64,000 nucleotides of DNA from Vibrio inusitatus. Its GTDB lineage: Bacteria; Pseudomonadota; Gammaproteobacteria; Enterobacterales; Vibrionaceae. Of the stretch, positions 1 to 7,766 are shown one piece after another. The notes beneath the pieces are model-generated. The model was not told where the DNA came from and searched no databases. It worked only from the letters and a program-made list of their open reading frames with translations. The translations under genes and the position numbers were made by a program. Position 1 is the first letter of the stretch. Each line of letters starts with the position of its first letter. The stretch covers positions 1,364,001 to 1,428,000 of the forward strand of contig AP024879.1 in assembly GCA_024346935.1 (NCBI GenBank), read 5' to 3'.

Positions 1-395
1 ACACCGTTCTCTGCGCCCGCTTGACCGCCCGACACAGGGGCGTCGATAAATCTCAGACCAGCTTGAGTAGTTGCTTGGAGTAGCTCTTCAGCGAGGTTGG
101 CAGACGTTGTCGTATGGTCAACTAAAATAGCGCCCGCTTTCATATTAGCGATAGCACCGGTCGCTGACGTAGTAACACTACGAACATCATCGTCATTACC
201 TACACACACCAACACTACATCGGCATCTTCAACACACTCAACCACAGTAGAGAACGCTTGCCCTGCATACTCGTTGGCCCACTGCTCTGCTTTAGCTGTA
301 GTGCGGTTGTAAACACGAACCTCAAAGCCCGCCTTCACCAAATGACCTGCCATTGGGTAGCCCATTACACCCAAGCCTAGAAAACTGATTCGCAT
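1..395 (-). CDS. NAD(P)-dependent 3-hydroxyisobutyrate / tartronate semialdehyde reductase family protein (3' part cut by window)
   Basis: Only the N-terminal 131 codons lie in the window; the gene runs off the left edge. The protein begins MRISFLGLGVMGYPMAGHL, the GxGxMGxxMAxxL dinucleotide-binding loop of the beta-hydroxyacid dehydrogenase family, followed by a Rossmann fold and, near residue 120, the substrate-loop motif DAPVSGG that is diagnostic of this family (GarR, MmsB, GlxR). These enzymes reduce or oxidise small beta-hydroxyacids in the cytoplasm. The catalytic lysine region lies outside the window, so the substrate cannot be named. The start ATG (393-395) is preceded by an AGGAG-like sequence. 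No partner genes are visible to suggest a pathway. Confidence 0.88.
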   Translation of the reverse strand, partial: MRISFLGLGVMGYPMAGHLVKAGFEVRVYNRTTAKAEQWANEYAGQAFSTVVECVEDADVVLVCVGNDDDVRSVTTSATGAIANMKAGAILVDHTTTSANLAEELLQATTQAGLRFIDAPVSGGQAGAENG

Positions 396-540
396 TACTC
401 ACTCCTGTTTATGTCTGCAACGACATTCAGATTAACACGAGACACGGCAAATTAACTTTTCAGAGATGATTACTTTGATTTAATTACTGCACTTAATTTT
501 GAGGGAATTCGTAAGAAAGCCAATACACAGAGGATTTAAT

Positions 541-723
541 ATGAAGTGGATTATAATAGCGCTGTCTTTACTCATCTCACCCTTTACAAAAGCAAGCTAC
601 GGTACGGGAGGCGTACCCTCAGTGCCTTGCTACATCGATAAGGAATACAAAGGAACCATTCCAATTAACGAATGCAAAAGACTGGGTGGGGAAATTCCGG
701 GAAAAAAAAAGAGCAAACCTTAG
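541..723 (+). CDS. small secreted protein, 60 aa, unknown function
   Basis: The protein starts MKWIIIALSLLISPFTKASY, a typical signal peptide with likely cleavage after KA or KAS. The mature part is only about 40 residues, has two cysteines (in the VPCYID and NECKRLG segments) that could pair in the periplasm, and ends in a lysine-rich tail. The ATG at 541 has an AGAGG ribosome site 8-10 bases upstream; a longer reading frame from 499 is less likely because it would bury the signal peptide. The last codons run through the hairpin that serves as terminator for the opposing yebC-like gene. I do not recognise the family; short secreted two-cysteine proteins of this kind are common and uncharacterised in Vibrio. 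Confidence 0.5.
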   Translation: MKWIIIALSLLISPFTKASYGTGGVPSVPCYIDKEYKGTIPINECKRLGGEIPGKKKSKP

Positions 724-733
724 GCTTGCTCTT
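702..733 (-). terminator. Rho-independent terminator of the yebC-like gene
   Basis: AAGAGCAA (709-716) pairs with TTGCTCTT (726-733). The A-run at 702-710 becomes a U-run on the minus strand, so the signal works for leftward transcription from the yebC-like gene. The hairpin lies inside the last codons of the opposing small secreted-protein gene. Confidence 0.75.
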
Positions 734-792
734 AGAGTCGCTAATAGAAAATAGTCAACAATTTAGTGTTTTGTCCTATCTGCTACTCAATA

Positions 793-1509
793 TTACAACT
801 CAGCGTTGTGGTAAACCTGCTGAACGTCATCACAGTCATCAAGAAGGTCTTGGAACTTCTGGAACTTCTCTGCATCTTCACCCGTTATCGGGGTGTGAGT
901 CTGTGGAACGAAAGTGATTTCTTCCACATCCATGATTAGCTCAGGGAATGCTGCATTCAATGCAGTTTTTGTCTTAAAGAACTCTGTGTGCGGAGCGAAT
1001 ACAGTCACTACGCCGTCTTCTACTTCAACGTCAGTTACATCAACGTCTTCCATCATCAGAGCTTCTAGAATCACTTCGTCATCATCACCCTTAAACTGGA
1101 ATACAGCTTGGTGGTCAAACATATGAGATACAGAACCTTCAACACCAATTTTCGCACCCACTTTAACAAAGCACTGGCGTACGTCTTGGAAGGTACGGTT
1201 GCCGTTATCAGTTAGACAGTCAACGATGACACTCGTGCCGCCAGGACCAAAGCCTTCGTAACGAGCTGGTTGGTAGTCTTCACCGCCACCACCACTCGCT
1301 TTATCGATCGCTTTATCGATAACGTGTGCTGGAACTTGGTCTTTCTTTGCTTTCGCGATTAGGTGCTTTAGAGACAAGTTCATGTCCGGATCTGAACCAC
1401 CGTTTTTCGCTAACATGTAAATTTCTTTACCGTACTTAGAATAAACTTTAATTTTTGCGCCAGCTGTTTTGGCCATTGAGGCCTTGCGCACTTCAAAACT
1501 TCTTCCCAT
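793..1509 (-). CDS. YebC/PmpR (TACO1) family regulator, YeeN-type
   Basis: A 238-residue member of the YebC/PmpR/TACO1 family, whose members are reported as DNA-binding regulators or as translation factors that relieve ribosome stalling. The N-terminus MGRSFEVRKASMAKTAGAKI and the segment DPDMNLSLKHLIAKAKKDQVP fit the YeeN-like branch rather than the canonical YebC start MAGHSKWANI. The conserved ARYEGFGPGG and DCLTDNGNRT motifs of the family are present, and the length is normal. It is a single gene with its own terminator. Known Vibrio chromosome II origins carry a YebC-family gene in the same relative place. The exact molecular role is not decided by sequence. Confidence 0.93.
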   Translation of the reverse strand: MGRSFEVRKASMAKTAGAKIKVYSKYGKEIYMLAKNGGSDPDMNLSLKHLIAKAKKDQVPAHVIDKAIDKASGGGGEDYQPARYEGFGPGGTSVIVDCLTDNGNRTFQDVRQCFVKVGAKIGVEGSVSHMFDHQAVFQFKGDDDEVILEALMMEDVDVTDVEVEDGVVTVFAPHTEFFKTKTALNAAFPELIMDVEEITFVPQTHTPITGEDAEKFQKFQDLLDDCDDVQQVYHNAEL

Positions 1510-1582
1510 CGGGATCTACTCTCTAATTCTATGTGTCTCAGAAAAAGTCACACTCATCGGCCTAACCAATGAATGATAAAAA

Positions 1583-1792
1583 CTACCCTAAATTCATCAT
1601 CTGTCGATACTTCGATACAGACTCGTCAAACCAAAGCACGTGTTGTTCGGTCTTAAGCTTGCTGCGTTGCTCTGAAATATCAAATTCAGAGCCTTGCGAG
1701 TGTTTAACTTTCCACACCAAATAAGATGCTTGTTTGTCCAACTCTACGCGGTATTTATCTTCAGCAGGAAGATCAGAAAGATTTATCGACAT
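1583..1792 (-). CDS. DUF3283-like small protein (69 aa)
   Basis: The protein starts MSINLSDLPAEDKYRVELDK and contains QASYLVWKVKHSQ and a C-terminal VSKYRQMMNLG. This matches my memory of the DUF3283 family, short proteins restricted to Vibrio and relatives with no known function. A longer frame to a GTG at 1834 exists, but the family-like sequence begins at the ATG at 1792. It is highly charged, has no signal peptide or membrane segment, and is probably cytoplasmic. It lies between the yebC-like gene and a parS2 site. Confidence 0.7.
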   Translation of the reverse strand: MSINLSDLPAEDKYRVELDKQASYLVWKVKHSQGSEFDISEQRSKLKTEQHVLWFDESVSKYRQMMNLG

Positions 1793-1861
1793 GTGAGGTT
1801 TTTTACTACGAATTCGTGACGCGTAATATAACACAAATCTAAGATGAGAAAAAATGCGTTA

Positions 1862-1876
1862 ATTTACACTGTAAAT
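1862..1876. other. parS2 centromere site (exact match)
   Basis: ATTTACACTGTAAAT matches the chromosome II centromere consensus NTTTACANTGTAAAN bound by ParB2. It lies on the rctB side of the origin, opposite to most other copies. Confidence 0.85.
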
Positions 1877-1911
1877 GGAAAATTTGATCTTAAACGTAGG
1901 AGGTATCAAAG

Positions 1912-1983
1912 ATGACAGCAGAAACTTACCCACTAACAGCAACACATCCAGTAGCAACAGAAGTTATTCGATTCAAGAGTTGA
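1912..1983 (+). CDS. possible 23-aa peptide with strong Shine-Dalgarno
   Basis: An ATG 10 bases after a perfect AGGAGG opens a 23-codon frame (MTAETYPLTATHPVATEVIRF plus two residues) ending in TGA. The ribosome site is one of the strongest in the window, which argues for translation. The parS2 site lies 35 bases upstream. It may be a short functional peptide, a leader, or the remaining start of a larger gene lost by truncation. No family is recognised. Confidence 0.35.
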   Translation: MTAETYPLTATHPVATEVIRFKS

Positions 1984-2027
1984 GTGTTTGCTGTCGCACT
2001 GTCATCTCCCAAGAGGAAAGCAGCGCA

Positions 2028-2064
2028 TAAAAAAACGCATGTATTCTTGTTTTGAGTACATGCG
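2028..2064 (-). terminator. Rho-independent terminator downstream of the 65-aa gene
   Basis: CGCATGTA (2036-2043) pairs with TACATGCG (2057-2064), and the A-run at 2028-2035 gives a U-run on the minus strand. It fits the end of the leftward transcript from the gene at 2158-2355. Confidence 0.7.
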
Positions 2065-2157
2065 CCCTTGTGTCGTATTTTAAGTTGAAAATAAAAACAA
2101 TACGACAACGTTATCTTGTCATATGCCCATTGCAGAGCAATTAGATTCGACGAGGGA

Positions 2158-2355
2158 TTAGTGTAACAATCCCAACTCTCGAGCCTCTTCCAGTGTCAAT
2201 CCGCTTTCCCTGATTTCTCGCATTTGTTCTATTCGGCGTCTTGCCTCTGCTGATTTTAACTGTTTATTCGAAGTGGCTTCGGGGGTGGCGTTCAATTCAT
2301 CCCACGAACCCGTGAGACCTTGCATCTCTTCTCGGCTGATAGAATTAATAGACAT
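2158..2355 (-). CDS. conserved small charged protein (65 aa), unknown function
   Basis: Starts MSINSISREEMQGLTGSWDE after a clear AGGAG site 9 bases upstream. The C-terminal half (AEARRRIEQMREIRESGLTL, then EEARELGLLH) is a charged helix. The ARRRIE pattern recalls the short PA3496-like proteins of gammaproteobacteria, but I cannot confirm that. There is no signal peptide or membrane segment. The gene is divergent from the one beginning at 2623 and sits where chromosome II of other vibrios carries small hypothetical genes next to rctB. A longer frame upstream to 2469 is not supported by a ribosome site. Confidence 0.65.
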   Translation of the reverse strand: MSINSISREEMQGLTGSWDELNATPEATSNKQLKSAEARRRIEQMREIRESGLTLEEARELGLLH

Positions 2356-2622
2356 CACTTTGCTCCTGAAATAACAATAAAATTTAAGGCTCGTTGGCCT
2401 GTGATATACAAAGAAGCGGACGACTGCCATACATGCGCTCAGCTCCTCTGACCTCTGTATTGATAGCAATCTAGCAATCTTGTGTTAAGAAAATTTGAAT
2501 CGTTCTGTGATGGGGCTATCACCGCCTTTTTTGTTTTGTGGGCAGTGTCTGTATTTGGTCACATTTTAGCCAGAATTGATTTACACTTACACATGACAAT
2601 GCTTATTAAAGGGATAATTCTT

Positions 2623-3111
2623 GTGACTCGGCTAGATCAATGGCAACAACAGTTTTCGCTGTGCCACAAAACGCGGAAGCATGATCAAGTGAAGGTTCTG
2701 GCTCAATTGATCAATGATCCTCCCCATGAATTATGGGGACCTGAACTATCGATCGAACAGAGTCAAGGGTTAGGATGCTGGCTTGATGGTTGTGCTCGTA
2801 TGTACCAGTATCACTTAGAGCAAGCAGAACTTGAGGCGGCCTACTCATATCTGTGTCTAGCACAAGGCCGATTAGAGCAGGTGATTAGTAGGGCTGAAGT
2901 GGATCAAAATATTCGTTTATGCTGCTGTCGAAGATTAGAACAAGTCATGGTGTTGATCGTCGAATTTTGTAAAAAGCAACACGGGAAGGCATGGCGCGCA
3001 GAGTTAAGCAATCAAATAGAATCACACATTAAGTTTTTAACGCTCTATCCACTTAATGAAGCCCCGATCCCAATATTAAAGCCTTCAAGAGGGGCCAACA
3101 AATCCGCATAG
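2623..3111 (+). CDS. conserved Vibrio chromosome II origin-flanking protein (about 162 aa)
   Basis: The core starts MTRLDQWQQQFSLCHKTRKH from a GTG with AAAGGG about 10 bases upstream. An upstream GTG (2482) or ATG (2593) would add a hydrophobic N-terminus but has no convincing ribosome site. The protein is alpha-helical by composition, with a cysteine-rich stretch (IRLCCCRRLEQ) and a basic C-terminal tail. No enzymatic motif is recognised. It is convergent with rctB, its stop lying 35 bases from the rctB stop, and a gene in this position occurs beside rctB in other vibrios. Whether it takes part in replication is unknown. Confidence 0.65.
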   Translation: MTRLDQWQQQFSLCHKTRKHDQVKVLAQLINDPPHELWGPELSIEQSQGLGCWLDGCARMYQYHLEQAELEAAYSYLCLAQGRLEQVISRAEVDQNIRLCCCRRLEQVMVLIVEFCKKQHGKAWRAELSNQIESHIKFLTLYPLNEAPIPILKPSRGANKSA

Positions 3112-3153
3112 ATCTTTGATCGACAAGATCTATACGGAAGCATGATCAAGCGC
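3108..3153. promoter_or_regulatory. inverted repeat plus RctB 12-mer-like site at the rctB 3' end
   Basis: ATAGATCTT (3108-3116) and AAGATCTAT (3125-3133) form a perfect inverted repeat with an eight-base loop. It is followed by CGGAAGCATGATCAAG, whose 12-mer core ATGATCAAGCGC is at 3142-3153. The same 16-base string occurs in incII at 5748-5763. The rctB stop codon (3146-3148) lies inside the 12-mer. No U-run follows the hairpin in either direction, so a terminator role is uncertain. Confidence 0.55.
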
Positions 3154-5122
3154 CTGATGCGATCTCGCGCAGTACTCGCATAACAATTTCATCATAGTGA
3201 CCGTCTAGGATCTGACGACACACTTTACGCCTAACGGCTAATCCAAGAATCAATCGTTCGATTGTCAAATGAGCGCCAGATGAATCTTGATTGTATAATT
3301 CAATAGTGCGACTCAAAGCTTCATAACTAATCACTCTATCCCCTACCTTTAGCCAGTCTAGCTTCTCTAAGAGCTCCTGACACTCTTCTCTGATAGAAGT
3401 AGGTGAATGTCCAGTCATCGCAGATAAAGCCGTTATGCTACGTTCTAGAGCTTCTGGTGAGGTATATTTTGTTAAACTGATGGTGATCTCTTCAGCATTG
3501 ATCTCTACCAGATGTTTGCGCAGCTTCACCCGACGACCAAGATTTCCTCTTGGAGAGGATTTTTTACGCTGAATTGGTTCGAATTCACCGTCAATGATCT
3601 CGGCCAACTCTTCAAGTTTCTGTTTGGATACCATTTCATGCCTAAGTGGGTTAGGCAGTGTTGGCGCCATGTTACGTTTACCAGCGTTAGTAGTACGAGC
3701 TCTCGCGTAGCGAACAACCTCTTCCGCATTGCATTTAATATCTACCTGGTAATCTTTAACCTTACCTTTTGGTTCTAATGCGCTTAACGTCAAGTGGTAA
3801 CCCCATAAGTTAACGACAAACAGTTCATCGTTACCCTTACCTTTAGACAGTTTCTTCAGCTCTCTAAGCAAATCCATTGAGAAACGTCGCCATTCTATGT
3901 TACGTGCAAGCTTTTGATTTAATTCGCTTAGTAACATCATGTCGGACGTGCGGCGTGACATACGACTCCTGAAGTAGGAATACAACTGGAACACTAAGGT
4001 ATGTTGGCGAAGGATTTCTGGTGGAAACAAAAAGAAGTAATCTTTAGTCAGCAGTTCTTCATAAAACGAGGGCTCCCATACCAAGATATATAGGTTTGGC
4101 TTAATTCTTATCTCGCCAGCTTCATTTTCAGTAGGAGCTTCTTCAGATGCAGTTATGGTTCGCGCTAGAAAACGGAAGCGATCACTCTTAAAGCCTTCAG
4201 GCATGTTTTCACTTAACCATTGCCCTGTTAATTCGTGTAACTGGAAATCAGTGTATTCAATTCGATCAATACTATCGCGGATAGAATCTCGTGCCGGCCC
4301 ACTGTCCTTTTTACCTCTCAAAGAGAGGATATCAGTGATATACAGAGGCGTTTTATTTGGCGCTACCTGTGCATTAATGTGGTAATTATCTTGATGGTGA
4401 TCGTGGTATTGCACGGTGAGCGTAAACAAAGCAAATAGCGTCATAAGATCATCGACTGTCATGATATTCTTAGACGATCTTGTTTCGATAATAGCGCGTG
4501 TACCAGAGATCGATACCATTGATTTTTGGTAGTTTTTACGAGTTCTTGGCGGTGCTAATGCTTGATCAATGATACCAGCCCAGTTGGTTGGTGAAACAAC
4601 AAATTGCTCGGCTTCGTCCAACATTGCTGGTGGATTATTTAATCCATGTTCATTTAAAAGTTGCTTGTTAACGTGTGTTTGAGCAAGCGATTGAGTCTTT
4701 TTCTTTTTTGCAGTCGTTTTTGTTGATTCGGTTTGTAAACTTCCGGTGCCTAAAGCTGTGATAAGCAGTGATGGGTTGACGAAGTGGTGTAGCATCGTCT
4801 TACCAGCAAGGCCAGTTTCAAATCTAACGGGTGTTTGTTTGAATAAACCAATAGTTACCGCTGCTCTAAGCCGCTGCTGGATTGCAGCCCTAGTGATTTG
4901 TCCATCTGTAGCATCAATTAACTCTGTTGTTGAAACAAGAGCATCTTTGCTGGTCATGCCACGTAGAGAAATAAGATTAAGTAGTTCAACGATGCTTTTA
5001 GTCACGCCCTTGAAGTGTTGATACTGTTCTATCCATTCAACGGCATTGTTATTAACTTCAAATAAATGTCCATCTTTATGACTTCGAGGTTGTTTTATCA
5101 GGATCTTGTCTTCGTTGGTCAT
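3146..5122 (-). CDS. rctB: RctB, chromosome II replication initiator
   Basis: A 658-residue match to RctB, the Vibrionaceae-specific initiator that binds 12-mer iterons, 29-mer and 39-mer elements and opens oriCII. Recognisable segments include VEWIEQYQHFKGVTKSIVEL near the N-terminus, SPTNWAGIIDQALAPPRTRK, SLRGKKDSGPARDSIRDSID in the winged-helix core, and the C-terminal VLREIASGA. Length is that of the known protein. The start ATG (5120-5122) lies just inside a promoter region carrying a 29-mer-like operator, consistent with the known autorepression. It reads away from the origin and is convergent with the gene at 2623. No truncation or frameshift is seen. Confidence 0.98.
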   Translation of the reverse strand: MTNEDKILIKQPRSHKDGHLFEVNNNAVEWIEQYQHFKGVTKSIVELLNLISLRGMTSKDALVSTTELIDATDGQITRAAIQQRLRAAVTIGLFKQTPVRFETGLAGKTMLHHFVNPSLLITALGTGSLQTESTKTTAKKKKTQSLAQTHVNKQLLNEHGLNNPPAMLDEAEQFVVSPTNWAGIIDQALAPPRTRKNYQKSMVSISGTRAIIETRSSKNIMTVDDLMTLFALFTLTVQYHDHHQDNYHINAQVAPNKTPLYITDILSLRGKKDSGPARDSIRDSIDRIEYTDFQLHELTGQWLSENMPEGFKSDRFRFLARTITASEEAPTENEAGEIRIKPNLYILVWEPSFYEELLTKDYFFLFPPEILRQHTLVFQLYSYFRSRMSRRTSDMMLLSELNQKLARNIEWRRFSMDLLRELKKLSKGKGNDELFVVNLWGYHLTLSALEPKGKVKDYQVDIKCNAEEVVRYARARTTNAGKRNMAPTLPNPLRHEMVSKQKLEELAEIIDGEFEPIQRKKSSPRGNLGRRVKLRKHLVEINAEEITISLTKYTSPEALERSITALSAMTGHSPTSIREECQELLEKLDWLKVGDRVISYEALSRTIELYNQDSSGAHLTIERLILGLAVRRKVCRQILDGHYDEIVMRVLREIASGA

Positions 5123-5149
5123 TTAGTATCCGTCTACACTTTATCGTAA

Positions 5150-5176
5150 CTTAATCATTGTTCCGTATAGCTTAAG
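5150..5176. promoter_or_regulatory. 29-mer-like RctB operator in the rctB promoter
   Basis: A 27-base element with inverted ends CTTAA and TTAAG surrounds TTAATCATTGTTCC (5151-5164). The same core appears in incII as TTGATCATTGTTCC (5987-6000) and TTGATCATTGTTCT (6064-6077). Here it lacks GATC. Its place 28-54 bases upstream of rctB fits the autorepression operator known in V. cholerae. The assignment is by analogy. Confidence 0.6.
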
Positions 5177-5212
5177 AAAAATTCTTTTAAAAAGAAAGAA
5201 AAAAATCTTGTT
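5171..5212. other. AT-rich putative unwinding region of oriCII
   Basis: A strongly A/T stretch rich in A-runs on the plus strand lies between the iterons and rctB. In V. cholerae the DNA unwinding element sits between the iteron array and rctB, so this is the best candidate. Confidence 0.5.
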
Positions 5213-5336
5213 GCTCGTAAGACTGATCTTTATGTTTAAAACTGATCTTATTGATATAGTGATCTAATGATCCGGGCGGCAAATTCAATGTAAGATTATG
5301 TTTTATAAGGGATTAAATTCACTAAGGATCGGAACT

Positions 5337-5462
5337 ATGATCATAGAGTAAACGTAAGCATGATCAAACAAAGCCAGTAAACATGATCAAAGAATCTTGG
5401 AAGTGTGATCAACGCAATTCTAGATAGATGATCAAGAATACATTGAAAGCATGATCATTGAA
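5337..5462 (+). other. oriCII iteron array, six RctB 12-mers
   Basis: Six direct 12-mers of the form RTGATCANNNNN start at 5337, 5360, 5383, 5405, 5428 and 5451, so the spacing is 23, 23, 22, 23 and 23 bases, about two helical turns. Each holds a GATC Dam site, and RctB is known to need full methylation for binding 12-mers. The fourth copy begins GTGATCA instead of ATGATCA. Confidence 0.92.
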
Positions 5463-5472
5463 TACAAACAAC

Positions 5473-5481
5473 TTATCCACA
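5473..5481 (+). other. DnaA box of oriCII
   Basis: TTATCCACA, the consensus DnaA box, lies 11 bases after the last iteron. A single DnaA box next to the iterons is the known oriCII arrangement. Confidence 0.85.
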
Positions 5482-5599
5482 TGCGTATTGTTCATTAAGT
5501 GCCCAAAGATCATTGAATGCACTCTGTTGCAATAAAATCGCTTCTCTAGTCCCCTGCCCCATCGAACATTTTTTGTTGTTTTTATTATCCTTTCATCTC

Positions 5600-6080
5600 G
5601 GAAAAATGATCAAGAAGCTTGTTGATCTATCGTTTCGACGATTCTAATGTTTTTCAATCATTTAATTTTCTGAGTTTCTGGCGAACGATTGCTAGTAAAG
5701 GTTGCCTTGTTACTCTCAATATTTTCGATAGTAACAACTTAATTGGCGGAAGCATGATCAAGAGTTCTTCGGATTGATGAGTTTCTATGCTCAATGCAGT
5801 TGAATAACCGATGATATTATCAAGATTTAGCTCCATTCCCCATTCTACCTAATGTTTTCCGTAATCTAGCGGAACATTTACATGCTTCCGAGGGCTATAA
5901 GCACTTGATCATCGATCCGTAAAGGATCCTTCATATCCGTTAAATGTCCCGGTAAAATCGACTTTAGTTTTTACGGGATGGTCACCTTGATCATTGTTCC
6001 ATGATCTCCGATTTTAGTAGAGAAAAAATTTTTTTCTATTGGAACGATGATCAAGATACATCCTTGATCATTGTTCTGTA
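5600..6080. other. incII copy-control region with further RctB sites
   Basis: Six more 12-mers occur irregularly and in both orientations: 5606-5617 (+), 5754-5765 (+), 5901-5912 (-), 5983-5994 (-), 6047-6058 (+) and 6060-6071 (-). Candidate 39-mer-type elements include GCGGAA-11 bases-TTCCG around 5873-5890 and the CATTGTTCC motifs around 5990 and 6067. A hairpin formed by CCCGGTAAAA and TTTTTACGGG lies at about 5948-5977. In V. cholerae incII holds 12-mers and 39-mers that restrain initiation by titration and handcuffing. Exact 39-mer limits cannot be set by eye. Confidence 0.7.
5654..5836 (-). other. rctA-like open frame inside incII, probably not translated
   Basis: A 60-codon frame starting MELNLDNIIGYSTALSIETH lies inside the regulatory DNA. 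V. cholerae has a transcribed but apparently untranslated frame called rctA in the same place. Codon use is unremarkable and the frame overlaps a 12-mer at 5754, so I treat it as a possible transcript rather than a protein gene. Confidence 0.3.
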
Positions 6081-6338
6081 AGTTCTCATGATGTCTTCAA
6101 TGAGCTTATGCTCTCATCAACCAACAGTTATCTGTTTCAGTTAAATTAACTTTCAGCCTGATAGTGATAAAGATTGAAGAATCACGAGATAGTAGAAGAT
6201 TGATTTACAAATGGCCGTAATTCATACAGTTCTTTGCATCGTTCCGAATTTATCCTAAATATTATTTATGTTATTGAATAATCTCATTCGATAATTTACC
6301 CATTGACCTCCCCCTGCTTGGTATACCAGAAATTATGT

Positions 6339-6353
6339 CTTTACAATGTAAAT
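6339..6353. other. parS2 centromere site upstream of parA2
   Basis: CTTTACAATGTAAAT fits NTTTACANTGTAAAN with A as the central base. It lies 190 bases before the parA2 start, so ParB2 bound here could also affect parAB2 transcription. Confidence 0.8.
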
Positions 6354-6541
6354 ACGTGACACATGTAACTTTTTAAATCTGAGGATCATTACCTGTCATT
6401 CAGCATATAAATTTGTGCGTTACTATGGCTAATTAACAGGCTATTTATGTGATACAACTCATTAATAATCGTTCAGCATTTTATTGTAATAATATCTATT
6501 CGCTGTACAATTATCTAAGTCATACATTTATGGGAAGAATG

Positions 6542-7762
6542 ATGAAAAGAGAATCAACGATAGATAATCTTTACCAATTAGCTGAACAGACAAAACAGGT
6601 TCAAGCTGATCGTATTGAAATAGTGTTGGAAGAGCGAAATGACGAGCACTTCCCGCCTATGTCAAAAGCATTGATGGAAACTCGCTCTGGTTTGACTCGA
6701 AGAAAACTAGACGACGCTATTAGTAAGATGGAAGCCAAAGGCCATCAATTTACTAAAAATAACGCTAATCACTACTCAATCTCACTTGAAGAAGCTCATC
6801 TTTTGATGGAGTCAGCAGGCGTTGAGAAGTTTCACCAGCGTAAGCGCAATCAAAACAATAAGCCTTGGGTTGTAAATGTTCAAAACCAGAAGGGTGGTAC
6901 TGGTAAATCAATGACTGCCGTTCATCTAGCTGCCTGTTTAGCTTTGAACCTAGATAAGCGTTACCGTATTTGTCTTATCGACTTGGATCCACAAGGTTCT
7001 TTGCGCTTGTTTTTGAATCCTCAAATCAGTATCAGCGAGCATGACAATATCTATTCTGCTGTCGATATTATGCTGGATAACGTGCCAGACGAAAACGAGG
7101 TGGACCTAGAGTTCTTGCGTAAGAATGTGTTGCTTCCGACTCAGTATCCAAACCTGAAGACCATTTCAGCTTTCCCTGAAGATGCAATGTTTAACGCTGA
7201 AGCGTGGCAATCACTTTCTCAAGACCAATCATTGGATATCGTTAAACTACTCAAAGAAAAGTTGATTGATAAGATCGCTGACGACTTTGATGTGATTATG
7301 ATAGATACAGGTCCGCACGTAGACCCACTGGTATGGAATGCGATGTATGCATCAAATGCGTTATTGATCCCTTGCGCTGCTAAACGCCTAGACTGGGCAT
7401 CTACAGTAAACTTCTTCCAACACTTGCCAACCGTTTACGAGATGTTCCCAGAAGACTGGCATGGCTTGGAATTTGTCCGCATGGTGCCAACTATGTTTGA
7501 GGATGATAACAAGAAGCAGGTTTCAGTTCTTACTGAGATGAACTATCTGCTTCAAGATCAGGTGATGATGGCAACGATTCCGAGAAGTCGAGCATTTGAG
7601 ACCTGCGCAGATACTTACAGTACCGTATTTGATCTCACTCCAGGTGACTTTGAGGGGGGTAAAAAGACACTAGCAGTTGCACAAGATGCCGTTCAAAAAA
7701 GTGCATTAGAGCTAGAGCGAGTGTTACATAGTAACTGGGCGTCATTGAAACAGGAGGATTAA
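6542..7762 (+). CDS. parA2: ParA2, chromosome II partition ATPase
   Basis: A 406-residue ParA of the large type that carries an N-terminal DNA-binding region before the ATPase domain. The Walker A motif KGGTGKS is at residues 117-123, a CLIDLDPQGS Walker A' segment follows around 150, and IMIDTGPHVDP lies further on. ParA2 polymerises on DNA and moves ParB2-parS2 complexes to segregate chromosome II. The chosen start gives MKRESTIDNLYQLAEQ, as in V. cholerae ParA2; an upstream frame to 6449 has no family similarity. parB2 follows after four bases, so the two form an operon. No frameshift or missing motif is seen. Confidence 0.97.
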   Translation: MKRESTIDNLYQLAEQTKQVQADRIEIVLEERNDEHFPPMSKALMETRSGLTRRKLDDAISKMEAKGHQFTKNNANHYSISLEEAHLLMESAGVEKFHQRKRNQNNKPWVVNVQNQKGGTGKSMTAVHLAACLALNLDKRYRICLIDLDPQGSLRLFLNPQISISEHDNIYSAVDIMLDNVPDENEVDLEFLRKNVLLPTQYPNLKTISAFPEDAMFNAEAWQSLSQDQSLDIVKLLKEKLIDKIADDFDVIMIDTGPHVDPLVWNAMYASNALLIPCAAKRLDWASTVNFFQHLPTVYEMFPEDWHGLEFVRMVPTMFEDDNKKQVSVLTEMNYLLQDQVMMATIPRSRAFETCADTYSTVFDLTPGDFEGGKKTLAVAQDAVQKSALELERVLHSNWASLKQED

Positions 7763-7766
7763 GAGT

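Noticed and set aside
1926..2108. 60-codon minus-strand frame
   Set aside because: It runs through the terminator hairpin at 2028-2064 and resembles no family; low-complexity sequence rather than a gene.
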